DNA of 5,226 nt. It comes from Methyloceanibacter sp. (lineage in GTDB: Bacteria; Pseudomonadota; Alphaproteobacteria; Rhizobiales; Methyloligellaceae). The stretch is taken from the NCBI GenBank assembly GCA_016649675.1, contig JAENXG010000180.1:1-5226 (forward strand), in the 5' to 3' direction. Below are positions 1-4,979 of the stretch, piece by piece (position 1 is the first letter of the stretch; every line of letters starts with the position of its first letter). The translations under genes were made by a program, and so were the position numbers. The notes below the pieces were generated by a model that saw nothing but the letters and a program-made list of their open reading frames with translations, ran no database searches and was not told the DNA's origin.

Positions 1-288
1 CCAAACGTTCAATTTCCGCGCCACCCCGATGCCGCAATGGAACGGCGTCGTCGACTGCAAAGTCCTGGTCGTCGAACCCTATGAACGGCTCTCCTATAGC
101 TGGAACGCTTCGGGCGAAGAGGCTGCCGGAGGACTGAAGACGTCGTCACCTGGACGCTGACGCCCTGAAGGGTGGCACGCATGTGCGCATGGAGCAGTCT
201 GGCTTCCGGCCCGAAGACGAGGGCTTCTACCAGGGCGCAAACTATGGCTGGCAGCGTATTGGAACGCGTGGTTGCCGGGCTCGACTGA
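1..288 (+). pseudogene. SRPBCC / AHSA1-like domain protein, 3' part, with three frame breaks
   Basis: This is the C-terminal part of an SRPBCC (START/Bet v1-like) protein of the AHSA1 group, small hydrophobic-cavity proteins often annotated as 'SRPBCC domain-containing'. The 5' end lies outside the window. The family pattern is readable only by changing frame. Frame 2 gives FNFRATPMPQWNGVV, then CKVLVVEPYERLSYSWNA, up to about base 142, and would stop at 158-160. Frame 1 gives VTWTLTP (145-165) and then meets a stop at 166-168. Frame 3 gives KGGTHVRMEQSGF and then QGANYGWQRI (168-260). Frame 1 again gives LERVVAGLD and a TGA at 286-288. The first two breaks each look like one lost base (ACG-GTC and CCC-CTG). 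The third, near 258-262, needs two lost bases, one gained base or a slightly larger deletion, because relatives usually have a few more residues between WQR and LERV. Either the gene is decaying or the sequence has errors here. Domain identity is fairly sure; pseudogene status is not. Confidence 0.7.
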
Positions 289-351
289 GAATCGCAGCGG
301 CGGATGGGACTTATCCCCGCCCCTCGCCGCCGTATTACACTTCGCCCACCC

Positions 352-371
352 CTCGTCCATGAGGACGCGAG
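352..371. repeat. Short inverted repeat in the spacer after the SRPBCC remnant
   Basis: CTCGTCC (352-358) can pair with GGACG-c-GAG (363-371) around a four-base ATGA loop, with one bulged C. It lies 64 bp beyond the SRPBCC stop and has no following T run, so it is a poor intrinsic terminator. It may belong to the same palindromic cluster as the hairpins at 426-446 and 466-480. A further weak CGGCGG/CCGCCG pair (298-303 with 327-332) lies just upstream. Nothing in 289-516 looks like a gene. Confidence 0.4.
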
Positions 372-425
372 CTCACAGACCTTCTGCCTCTCGGGACTGC
401 CACGGAGGTGCCACCGAATTTCCAT

Positions 426-446
426 CCCTCCTCTTGATGGGGAGGG
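426..446. repeat. REP-like palindrome (CCCTCC / GGAGGG hairpin)
   Basis: CCCTCCTC (426-433) pairs with GGGGAGGG (439-446): eight base pairs including one T-G, with a five-base loop (TTGAT). The layout of CCCTCC, TTGATGGGGAGGG, then a G-rich GCCGGGTGG tail resembles a short intergenic palindrome that recurs in many Hyphomicrobiales genomes; that resemblance is from memory. It sits between the SRPBCC remnant and the membrane-protein start, where such elements are usually found. Confidence 0.5.
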
Positions 447-465
447 TTGAGCCGGGTGGAACGAA

Positions 466-480
466 CCTCCCTTCGGGCGG
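466..480. repeat. Small GC hairpin next to the REP-like palindrome
   Basis: CCTCCC (466-471) can fold onto GGGCGG (475-480) across a three-base TTC loop, with one T/C mismatch. It follows the 426-446 palindrome by 19 bases and ends 24 bases before the ribosome binding site of the gene at 517. It could be the second arm of a composite palindromic element, or could affect expression of that gene. No T run follows, so it is not a convincing terminator. Confidence 0.35.
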
Positions 481-516
481 GTTGACCCCAAAGCGGGACG
501 AACCGGAGAAGCCAGC

Positions 517-801
517 ATGCAGCAGGATTTTAAGACCCGCCTCCGTATCGCCGCCCTGATCTACAGCATGACCAATGCCGTCCTGTTCGGTATTGGCCTC
601 ATATTGGTGCTGAATGTGCCGGGCCTGCGCGCGCATACCGGCATGGGCATTGTGGTGGTCGTGGTCCTCAGTCTGTTGCTGGCTGCACCGATCGCCTGGG
701 TGATCGCGCCTCGGCTGCGCGCGCGCTACTCGCGGCGGCAAGCCGAGCGGGCTCTCGTGGCCCCGCCGCGTGCCTCCATGGTCCCCGAAAAGCCTGCATA
801 G
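517..801 (+). CDS. Small two-helix inner-membrane protein, function unknown
   Basis: A 94-residue protein with two predicted transmembrane segments, about residues 11-34 (IAALIYSMTNAVLFGIGLIL...) and 43-64 (MGIVVVVVLSLLLAAPIAWV...). They are joined by a short loop (PGLRAHT) and followed by an Arg-rich tail (RLRARYSRRQAER, 66-78). Positive charges at residues 6-10 and 66-78 suggest both ends are cytoplasmic. GGAG at 505-508 lies 8 bases before the ATG, which supports this start. The N-terminus (MQQDFKTRLRIAALIYSM) recalls small uncharacterised Hyphomicrobiales membrane proteins, but I cannot assign a function. It stands alone on the plus strand, with palindromes just upstream and a convergent methyltransferase gene 62 bp downstream. 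Confidence 0.8.
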   Translation: MQQDFKTRLRIAALIYSMTNAVLFGIGLILVLNVPGLRAHTGMGIVVVVVLSLLLAAPIAWVIAPRLRARYSRRQAERALVAPPRASMVPEKPA

Positions 802-808
802 CGCGTAA

Positions 809-830
809 TGCCGCGCGGCCTTTAGCGGCA
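809..830. terminator. Possible hairpin between convergent genes
   Basis: TGCCGC (809-814) and GCGGCA (825-830) form a perfect six-base-pair stem with a ten-base loop; an alternative CCGCG/CGCGG pairing overlaps it. It lies in the 62-bp gap between the membrane-protein stop (801) and the convergent methyltransferase stop (864), where a two-way terminator would be expected. Neither strand has a clear T run after the stem, so the assignment is weak. Confidence 0.25.
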
Positions 831-863
831 CGCGGGATAACCGCTTTGGCCTCTTGCCGTCGA

Positions 864-1559
864 TCATGCTTGGCCTGGGGGAAGGACGATCACTTTGCCC
901 GCCGAGCTGATTGCCGCTCTCGGGATGGAACGAGACGCTTTTTCGAACACCACGATGCCCGTGTAGCAATGGATCGAGGCGCAGCTTTTTGTGAACTCGG
1001 TGGGCGGTTCGCCGATGGCGAGGATCTGCCACTGGTTCAGTTCGTCGATCAGACTTTTGGTCATCTCGATGAAGGTCCCGCTTCGGCCGAGCCCGCCGCC
1101 GAATTTCGCCCAGTAGCTAGTCAGCACGTCCTCGCAAAGATAGATGCCGTTCTCTGAAATGTGCGGGAACATGCAGCGGAAGGTCACGATCTGCTGCTGC
1201 ATCCAGTGCCCGCCATCGTCGATGAGGATGTCTACTTTAGGGTGACGCTGTTTGAAGCCGTCCCAAAATGCGGAGTCCGCCTGATCGCCAATCTCGATGA
1301 GGAAGCCGTCATTCTCCAAGATACGGCAGGACTCGTTGATGTCCACGCCGATGATCGTCGCTTCGGGGCCGAAATAGTCGCGCCACATGGCAAGGCTTCC
1401 GCCCTTGTTGACGCCGATCTCCAGGACGGTGACGGCGCTGTTTTTGAAGGGAGCAAAGTGGCGCTCATAGACCGGGAAATAGTCTAGCCACCTTTGCGTC
1501 CAGCGCCCCTTGTTGTTCATGAAGAACGATAAGAGGCCTTCGCTAACAGGAACGGTCAT
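864..1559 (-). CDS. Class I SAM-dependent methyltransferase, MycE/TylF (macrocin O-methyltransferase)-like
   Basis: A 231-residue cytosolic protein with a Rossmann-type methyltransferase core. The SAM-binding motif I is VLEIGVNKGGSLAMW (residues 45-59). The acidic end of strand 2 is IIGVDIN (69-75). ILIDDGGHWMQQQ (111-123) matches the DDG-H signature of MycE-type sugar O-methyltransferases, in which acidic residues bind a metal and the His lies at the active site. LCEDVLTSYW (141-150) matches the family's second acidic motif. The leader WLDYFPVYERHF (24-35) is also typical. Known relatives methylate deoxysugars of macrolides or surface glycans; the substrate here is unknown. It lies 42 bp downstream of another methyltransferase on the same strand and is probably cotranscribed with it. 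No clear Shine-Dalgarno sequence precedes this ATG (upstream reads CAACGCGCCCCCAAA), and the internal ATG at residue 14 is no better, so the start is less certain than the fold. Confidence 0.88.
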   Translation of the reverse strand: MTVPVSEGLLSFFMNNKGRWTQRWLDYFPVYERHFAPFKNSAVTVLEIGVNKGGSLAMWRDYFGPEATIIGVDINESCRILENDGFLIEIGDQADSAFWDGFKQRHPKVDILIDDGGHWMQQQIVTFRCMFPHISENGIYLCEDVLTSYWAKFGGGLGRSGTFIEMTKSLIDELNQWQILAIGEPPTEFTKSCASIHCYTGIVVFEKASRSIPRAAISSAGKVIVLPPGQA

Positions 1560-1601
1560 TTTGGGGGCGCGTTGCCGCTGTTGAGGTATGGAAGATGTCG
1601 T

Positions 1602-2390
1602 CTAACGGCGGGCGATGGCGATGAGATGGCCGGCGAAGGGCCGCGTCAGCGCACGGTCAGAAAGCCAGGCTTCTTGTGGCATGGTTCGCCGCCCGATCGT
1701 CGTCGCGAGGCTGGGCGAGACTTTGTGCAGCACGCGGAGCGGCGCGAACATGGCGCCCCTCACCTCGATGTCCTTGAAGCCCGCTGCGGCGAGTCTCCGG
1801 CGCAAAGAGGACGGCGTCTCGAACTCGACGTGATAGCGAGGCGCGGCGCCTTGCATCTTCGCCTTGAGATTCCGCAAGGCTACGATCTGCCGGTAGCCGT
1901 CGAGCGCCCACCGGTTCACATAGGTGCCGAAATAGATGCCGCCCGGCTTCAAAGCTTGGAGGATCTCTTTGTGGCCCACGACATTGTCATGCGTGTCGAG
2001 ATAGCGGAAGACCTCGATGGCATAGACGAAGTCCTGGCTTTGGCGGAACGCGGCAAGGTCCAGCACCGAGCCGTCAGCCACGCGCGACGCTGGCACGTGC
2101 TCCAACGCGAGCTTGCGCATCTCGGGGCTCGGCTCGATGCCCTGCACGTCGAAGCCGGCCTTCAGTAGCCTCGCCATATAGGCGCCGATGCCCGAACCGA
2201 TGTCGAGACAGTGCGCGCCTTTCGGCAGCTCGGACGCGACCCGCGCCCAGGCCTGATCGATGAGATGGCGCCCGTAGCGAAACGGCGAATCGTAGGCGTT
2301 CTCGCTGGCGTACTCGGCGGAAAAAATGCGCGCCGTCTCATCGTGAACGTCGATGGCGCGCTTCCTGGACCAACTCACTTTGGATGTCAT
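1602..2390 (-). CDS. Class I SAM-dependent methyltransferase (Methyltransf_11/25-like)
   Basis: A 262-residue protein when started at the ATG at 2390. The open frame extends to a TTG at 2447, but the 2390 ATG has AGGGA nine bases upstream and a natural N-terminus (MTSKVSWSRKRAIDVHDE). Motif I is CLDIGSGIGAYMARLL (61-76), with acidic GIEPSPEM (84-91) at the end of strand 2. DGSVLDL (106-112) is the adenine-side loop, DFVYAIEVFRYLD (120-132) the strand 4 motif, and LKPGGIYFGTY (147-157) the usual post-motif. This is the UbiE/BioC-like general fold and does not reveal the acceptor. The C-terminal half (PRYHVEFETPSSLRRRLAAAGF) is the standard region where such enzymes describe the distal strand before the final sheet. 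It is the middle gene of a same-strand set, 57 bp after the SLOG protein gene and 42 bp before the second methyltransferase gene. Confidence 0.88.
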   Translation of the reverse strand: MTSKVSWSRKRAIDVHDETARIFSAEYASENAYDSPFRYGRHLIDQAWARVASELPKGAHCLDIGSGIGAYMARLLKAGFDVQGIEPSPEMRKLALEHVPASRVADGSVLDLAAFRQSQDFVYAIEVFRYLDTHDNVVGHKEILQALKPGGIYFGTYVNRWALDGYRQIVALRNLKAKMQGAAPRYHVEFETPSSLRRRLAAAGFKDIEVRGAMFAPLRVLHKVSPSLATTIGRRTMPQEAWLSDRALTRPFAGHLIAIARR

Positions 2391-2447
2391 ACAGCTCGTT
2401 CCCTGCGGCTCGCCGCGGAGAATGCCGCGCCGCTGTTGGCAAAGCAA

Positions 2448-2957
2448 TCAGCCAATCGTTTCCCGGCGCGCTCGCGATCTTACGCGATCGAGCACGGCGC
2501 CGAGAAAGGCCTTTGCCGCGGCATAAATCTCGGGGGCCTCGCATTCGCGCGGGCCGGCGATGCAGACCGCCAGTTGCTTATGGTGGCCGTCATTGAGCCA
2601 GGAGGCAGCGCGCTCGATGTCGCCCTCCTCGTCGAGATCGAGGACGAGGCGTGGCCGGCCGAGCCTGTCAGCGCAGGCGATCGCGAGCTCGGTCCCGCTC
2701 GAAGACAGACCGCGACGATCGAGAAGCACCATGAGGCGGTCGCTGTCGCGCACGTTCCATTCGGTGCGCTGATGGGGATCGGCAAGCGGCGTCTCGCGCA
2801 GCGCGTCGTACATGGCAAGCAATCCCGGCGCTCTCGGCAGATCCTCGGCCCAGCCGCCTTTCGGGCACCAGCCGCCGTAAGGCAGGCCTTTATCGATGGC
2901 GACATCGAGAGCGGCGCGATCGACGCCCGTCTGGCCGCCGGAGACGATCTTCAACAT
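2448..2957 (-). CDS. cpYpsA-family SLOG protein ('putative molybdenum carrier')
   Basis: A 169-residue protein of the circularly permuted YpsA family (Pfam PF12694, formerly 'putative molybdenum carrier'), part of the SLOG superfamily of Rossmann-like nucleotide- or ligand-binding proteins. Family motifs appear in order: IVSGGQTGVDRAALDVA (4-20), the glycine-rich ligand loop; YGGWCPKGGWAED (27-39); YDALRETP (50-57); QRTEWNVRDSD (63-73); and the second glycine loop SSSGTELA (85-92). The older molybdenum-carrier name came from structural resemblance; actual function is unknown, and SLOG members are proposed to bind nucleotide-derived ligands. The ATG at 2957 is chosen because GAAGGA ends six bases before it; the frame extends only to a GTG at 2978. 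It is the first gene of a possible operon with two methyltransferases and is divergent from the membrane-protein gene at 3054. No signal peptide is visible. Confidence 0.9.
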   Translation of the reverse strand: MLKIVSGGQTGVDRAALDVAIDKGLPYGGWCPKGGWAEDLPRAPGLLAMYDALRETPLADPHQRTEWNVRDSDRLMVLLDRRGLSSSGTELAIACADRLGRPRLVLDLDEEGDIERAASWLNDGHHKQLAVCIAGPRECEAPEIYAAAKAFLGAVLDRVRSRARRETIG

Positions 2958-3053
2958 CGCGTGTCCTTCGTCCTCCACGGTCCGAGGCGTCTTGCGCTCC
3001 GGGTGCGCGAACCGGCATCATGTGCATCATGCCATCGACAGGGGAACGACACC
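2958..3053. promoter_or_regulatory. Divergent intergenic region between the SLOG and four-helix membrane-protein genes
   Basis: These 96 bases separate two divergent starts and must hold both ribosome binding sites and probably two promoters. On the minus strand GAAGGA (2964-2969) serves the SLOG gene; on the plus strand AGGGGAA (3040-3046) serves the gene at 3054. A weak sigma70-like pair for the plus strand would be TTGCGC (2992-2997) and CATCAT (3016-3021) with an 18-base spacer, which matches consensus poorly. The exact promoters are not established. Confidence 0.4.
3015..3031. repeat. Tandem GCATCATG repeat in the divergent promoter region
   Basis: GCATCATG occurs twice (3015-3022 and 3024-3031), one base apart, so the period is nine bases. 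The outer GGCAT (3014-3018) and ATGCC (3029-3033) also form an inverted repeat. It lies 23-39 bases before the ATG at 3054, in a place where a regulator could bind, but a copy this short could arise by chance. Confidence 0.4.
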
Positions 3054-3485
3054 ATGCAACTCTGGAAGGTGCTGATCCTCGGCTTCGTCGCCGGGTTTTT
3101 CGCGGTGCTGATCTTCCATCAGGGTCTCTGGTATCTCCTCTACCAGGTGGGCATGATCCCGCCCGAGCGGCCGGCATGGCCGATGGACCCGGTTGCGCCC
3201 CTCGGTGTGCCGTCCGTAATCTCCAAATCATTCTGGGGCGGGCTTTGGGGTGCGGGCCTCGCGCCCTTCTTGGGGCGTTTAAGCGGCGCGCGCTACTGGG
3301 CCGCGTGGATCACCATCGGCGCCGTGGCGCTGACGCTGACCGCCCTCTACGTCGTGTCGCCGCTCAAGGGCGAGCCGATCCCGGCACTGTGGCCGCGTTT
3401 CTACTATGCCCTTCTCGTCAACGGCGCCTGGGGCTTCGGCGCCGCGCTGCTCTTGCGAATGATGGGCGCGGCGCGCGCCTCGTAA
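3054..3485 (+). CDS. Four-helix integral membrane protein, function unknown
   Basis: A 143-residue hydrophobic protein with four predicted transmembrane helices, about residues 5-32, 55-74, 82-102 and 115-137. Features that look conserved are the N-terminal LGFVAGFFAVLIFHQG (9-24), the loop PVAPLGVP (46-53), FWGGLWG (60-66), VVSPLKGEP (100-108) and VNGAWGFGAALLLR (122-135). I recall the same pattern in uncharacterised membrane proteins of Bradyrhizobium and Rhodopseudomonas relatives, but no function is known to me. The ATG is supported by AGGGGAA at 3040-3046, seven bases upstream. The same frame stays open far upstream, but that part lies opposite the SLOG gene, has no family resemblance and lacks the hydrophobic character, so it is an antisense shadow. 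The stop lies only 8 bp from the stop of the convergent cupin gene. Confidence 0.85.
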   Translation: MQLWKVLILGFVAGFFAVLIFHQGLWYLLYQVGMIPPERPAWPMDPVAPLGVPSVISKSFWGGLWGAGLAPFLGRLSGARYWAAWITIGAVALTLTALYVVSPLKGEPIPALWPRFYYALLVNGAWGFGAALLLRMMGAARAS

Positions 3486-3493
3486 ATGGCCGC

Positions 3494-3824
3494 TCACCCG
3501 GCGCGGTTCGGCGTGCCGAGGATGTGGCTCTTCGGCGGCAGCATCACCTGGTCGAAGTTCTGGGTGAACATCGCCGCGGCGAAGAAGGCAACCGCGCGCA
3601 GCGTCTCCTTGCCGGTGTTCTCGAGGTCATGGCGCAACGGCGTCGGCAGGACGAAGATACTGCCCGGGCACGGCGAAAGCGCCGGCCCAGCGGACCGCAG
3701 AATCCGTCTCGCCCCAAACCTTGGTGCGCGCGAGCTTGTCGGACGCGACCACCGAAACCTTGCCCGGGGTCGCCTTGGGCGCTGCCGGGTTTTGCTTGGC
3801 CGCCGGTGTCGATGCAGGATTCAT
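3494..3824 (-). pseudogene. Cupin-domain protein with frameshift and missing metal-binding core
   Basis: Two halves of one cupin-like protein lie in different frames. The N-terminal half (3824-3663, 54 residues) runs from a low-complexity Ala/Pro leader to KVSVVASDKLARTKVWGETD and VRWAGAFAVPG. The C-terminal half (3661-3497, 55 residues, stop at 3494-3496) begins SIFVLPTPLRHDLENTG and continues to LGTPNRAG. HDLEN fits the H-x3-N of cupin motif 2. Intact relatives have about 50 residues between these halves, including motif 1 (HxH...E), which supplies most metal ligands. None of that is present; the halves meet at base 3662 with a frame change. As read, translation from 3824 would stop at 3627 after 65 residues. 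A perfect Shine-Dalgarno sequence remains upstream, which suggests recent loss or an assembly error. It lies downstream of the GST gene on the same strand and converges on the membrane protein gene at 3054-3485. The cupin call is fairly sure; the original substrate is unknown. Confidence 0.72.
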
Positions 3825-3831
3825 CTGTCAT

Positions 3832-3839
3832 TCCTCCTT
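3832..3839 (-). promoter_or_regulatory. Strong ribosome binding site of the broken cupin gene
   Basis: The minus strand reads AAGGAGGA followed by seven bases (ATGACAG) and then the ATG at 3824. The other ATG, at 3831, touches this site and lies in a frame with no cupin sequence, so the spacing decides the start at 3824. Confidence 0.75.
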
Positions 3840-3928
3840 ATGGATTGCAGGAGCGAGCGTAGTCCCTGGCGAGTGTAGCGGCGAACGAAGCTGCCAAGTC
3901 CCGGTTAGGCGCGGGTGTCGGCACGAGC

Positions 3929-3950
3929 GCGCATTCGAATCGAAATGCGC
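3929..3950. repeat. Inverted repeat GCGCATT / AATGCGC between the GST and cupin genes
   Basis: A perfect seven-base inverted repeat (3929-3935 and 3944-3950) with an eight-base loop, itself partly palindromic (CGAATCGA). It starts 21 bases after the GST stop on the minus strand and about 105 bases before the cupin ATG. It could be a terminator stem for GST, though no T run follows, or an operator in the cupin promoter region. The rest of 3840-3971 shows nothing recognisable. Confidence 0.35.
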
Positions 3951-3971
3951 CGATCCCCTGCCCCGTGTGGC

Positions 3972-4589
3972 TCACGCCGCGGCGAGCTCCTGATCGAGAG
4001 CAGTGGCACGTTGCAGCGCCGGCCGCTGCTCGAGCCGTCCGACATAGGCCTTAAACTCAGGGCGCTCCGGGACCAGATTGAACATCATGCCCCAGCGCAG
4101 CATGGAGCCGACGATCACGTCGGCGGCAGTGAACTGCTCCCCCATGAGGTAGGGACCTTTGGCGACTGCCTTCGCCACCACGCCCATGACGGTATCGAAG
4201 TCGCCGTAGCCGATCATGCCGCGGCGCGGCTCTTCTTTGCGCGGAGCGGCGCGATCCATGACGGCGGCCTCGATGCAGCTCGGGCTGAAGAACAGCCATT
4301 TGAGATAAGGCCCGCGCCGCGGGTCGCCGACGGGAATGTTCAGCCTCGCGTGCGGGAACTCGTCGGCGAGATAGGTGCAGATGGCGGCAGCCTCGGTGAT
4401 CACCGCATCGCCATGCTTGAGCGCCGGCACCTTGCCCATGGGGTTGATGGCGAGATAATCGGGCGCGAGCTGCTCGCCCTTGGCGAGGCTCAACAGATGG
4501 ATGTCATAGGGCTCGCCGAGCTCTTCCAGCATCCAGCGGACGATCGAGGAGCGCGACGGCGCGGCATGATAGAGGGTGAGCTTGGCCAT
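3972..4589 (-). CDS. Glutathione S-transferase family protein
   Basis: A 205-residue cytosolic GST. The N-terminal thioredoxin-like domain (about 1-80) begins KLTLYHAAPSRSSIVRWMLEE (3-23), where Ser12, Ser14 or Ser15 is the likely catalytic or glutathione-activating position. NPMGKVPAL (49-57) contains the cis-Pro loop that holds the glutathione backbone. ITEAAAICTYLAD (64-76) is the gamma-glutamyl-binding segment, with EA where many GSTs have ES. The all-helical C-terminal domain carries LMGEQFTAADVIVG, the conserved Thr-x-x-Asp capping box. The family conjugates or reduces electrophiles with glutathione; the substrate cannot be told from sequence. The start at 4589 is chosen over a GTG at 4622 because AGGGAGG ends six bases before it and the GST fold begins directly there. 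It is divergent from the DUF3175 gene and 147 bp upstream of the broken cupin gene on the same strand. Confidence 0.92.
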   Translation of the reverse strand: MAKLTLYHAAPSRSSIVRWMLEELGEPYDIHLLSLAKGEQLAPDYLAINPMGKVPALKHGDAVITEAAAICTYLADEFPHARLNIPVGDPRRGPYLKWLFFSPSCIEAAVMDRAAPRKEEPRRGMIGYGDFDTVMGVVAKAVAKGPYLMGEQFTAADVIVGSMLRWGMMFNLVPERPEFKAYVGRLEQRPALQRATALDQELAAA

Positions 4590-4679
4590 GAGGTTCCTCC
4601 CTTTCGCGGCCCGGCTCACCACCTAAATGGCAGTTGTGGCGTTAAGATGATGCCCGTTTTGACCTTATGTGTGACGCAA
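4590..4679. promoter_or_regulatory. Divergent intergenic region between the GST and DUF3175 genes
   Basis: Ninety bases between two divergent starts. The minus-strand ribosome binding site of GST (AGGGAGG, 4596-4602) is clear. The plus strand has a TTGACC (4659-4664), but it is too close to the DUF3175 ATG at 4680 to act as a -35 box for it, and no good -10 box is visible. This region is more AT-rich than the genes around it, as expected of a promoter. Confidence 0.35.
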
Positions 4680-4970
4680 ATGGCGAACCCAAAGAGACCA
4701 CCCAGCAAGCGCTGGTCCCAGGAAGTCACCGAGCATTCCGATGCGCTCGATCTCGAGGCGGGGGTGTTCACACTCAAAGATCCTAAGAAGATTGCAGCGT
4801 CGCTCAAGCGCTCCGCCGAGGCGAGCGAGCGGCGGAAATCGGATCCCTATCGCTCGGCGATGTCGATGCTCAGTTTCTACGTCAATCGTGCCGGCAAGAG
4901 CCTTTCAGAGGCCGACCGCGCGCGCCTGGAAAAGGACGAGCTCCGCAAGGCCTTCGGCCGAAAGACTTAG
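4680..4970 (+). CDS. DUF3175 domain-containing protein
   Basis: A 96-residue, hydrophilic, basic and probably all-helical protein spanning the DUF3175 family (Pfam PF11373). The family signature is clear: KRWSQEVTEHSDALDLE (10-26), GVFTLKDPKKIAASLKRSAE (28-47), RRKSDPYRSAMSMLSFY (51-67) and VNRAGKSL (68-75), ending with the charged helix EKDELRKAFGRKT. Function is unknown; the family is common in Alphaproteobacteria. No signal peptide or membrane segment is visible. The ATG at 4680 gives the usual family N-terminus, but it lacks a good Shine-Dalgarno sequence; ATGs at 4647 and 4650 in the same frame would add 11 or 10 residues (M)MPVLTLCVTQ that do not look like the family. The frame remains open further upstream only as a shadow of GST. 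The stop lies 9 bp from that of the convergent gene at the right edge. Confidence 0.9.
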   Translation: MANPKRPPSKRWSQEVTEHSDALDLEAGVFTLKDPKKIAASLKRSAEASERRKSDPYRSAMSMLSFYVNRAGKSLSEADRARLEKDELRKAFGRKT

Positions 4971-4979
4971 CGGAACGAG

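Noticed and set aside
373..1032. Minus-strand 219-codon open frame
   Set aside because: Its translation is Arg/His-rich without motifs, and it overlaps both the membrane protein at 517-801 and the end of the methyltransferase gene.
1572..2168. Plus-strand 198-codon open frame
   Set aside because: It is antisense to the methyltransferase at 1602-2390, which has all the expected SAM-binding motifs.
864..2957. Antiviral defence system built on the SLOG protein
   Set aside because: Some SLOG proteins occur in conflict systems, but no nuclease, membrane effector, nucleotide cyclase or TIR-like gene is linked here, and cpYpsA proteins are widespread outside defence islands.
2211..3053. Plus-strand open frame upstream of and continuous with the membrane protein at 3054
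   Set aside because: It lies opposite the SLOG and methyltransferase genes, its translation has no family resemblance, and the real start at 3054 has a good ribosome binding site and begins the hydrophobic protein.
3020..3862. Plus-strand 280-codon open frame across the membrane-protein and cupin genes
   Set aside because: It is out of frame with the hydrophobic protein and antisense to the cupin halves; Arg-rich composition is typical of a shadow frame.
3915..4679. Plus-strand open frame upstream of and continuous with DUF3175
   Set aside because: It is antisense to a clear GST gene; high GC keeps the opposite frame open. DUF3175 itself begins near 4680.
4659..4682. TTGACC as a -35 promoter box for DUF3175
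   Set aside because: A -10 box 17 bases later would fall inside the coding sequence, so it cannot serve the chosen start.
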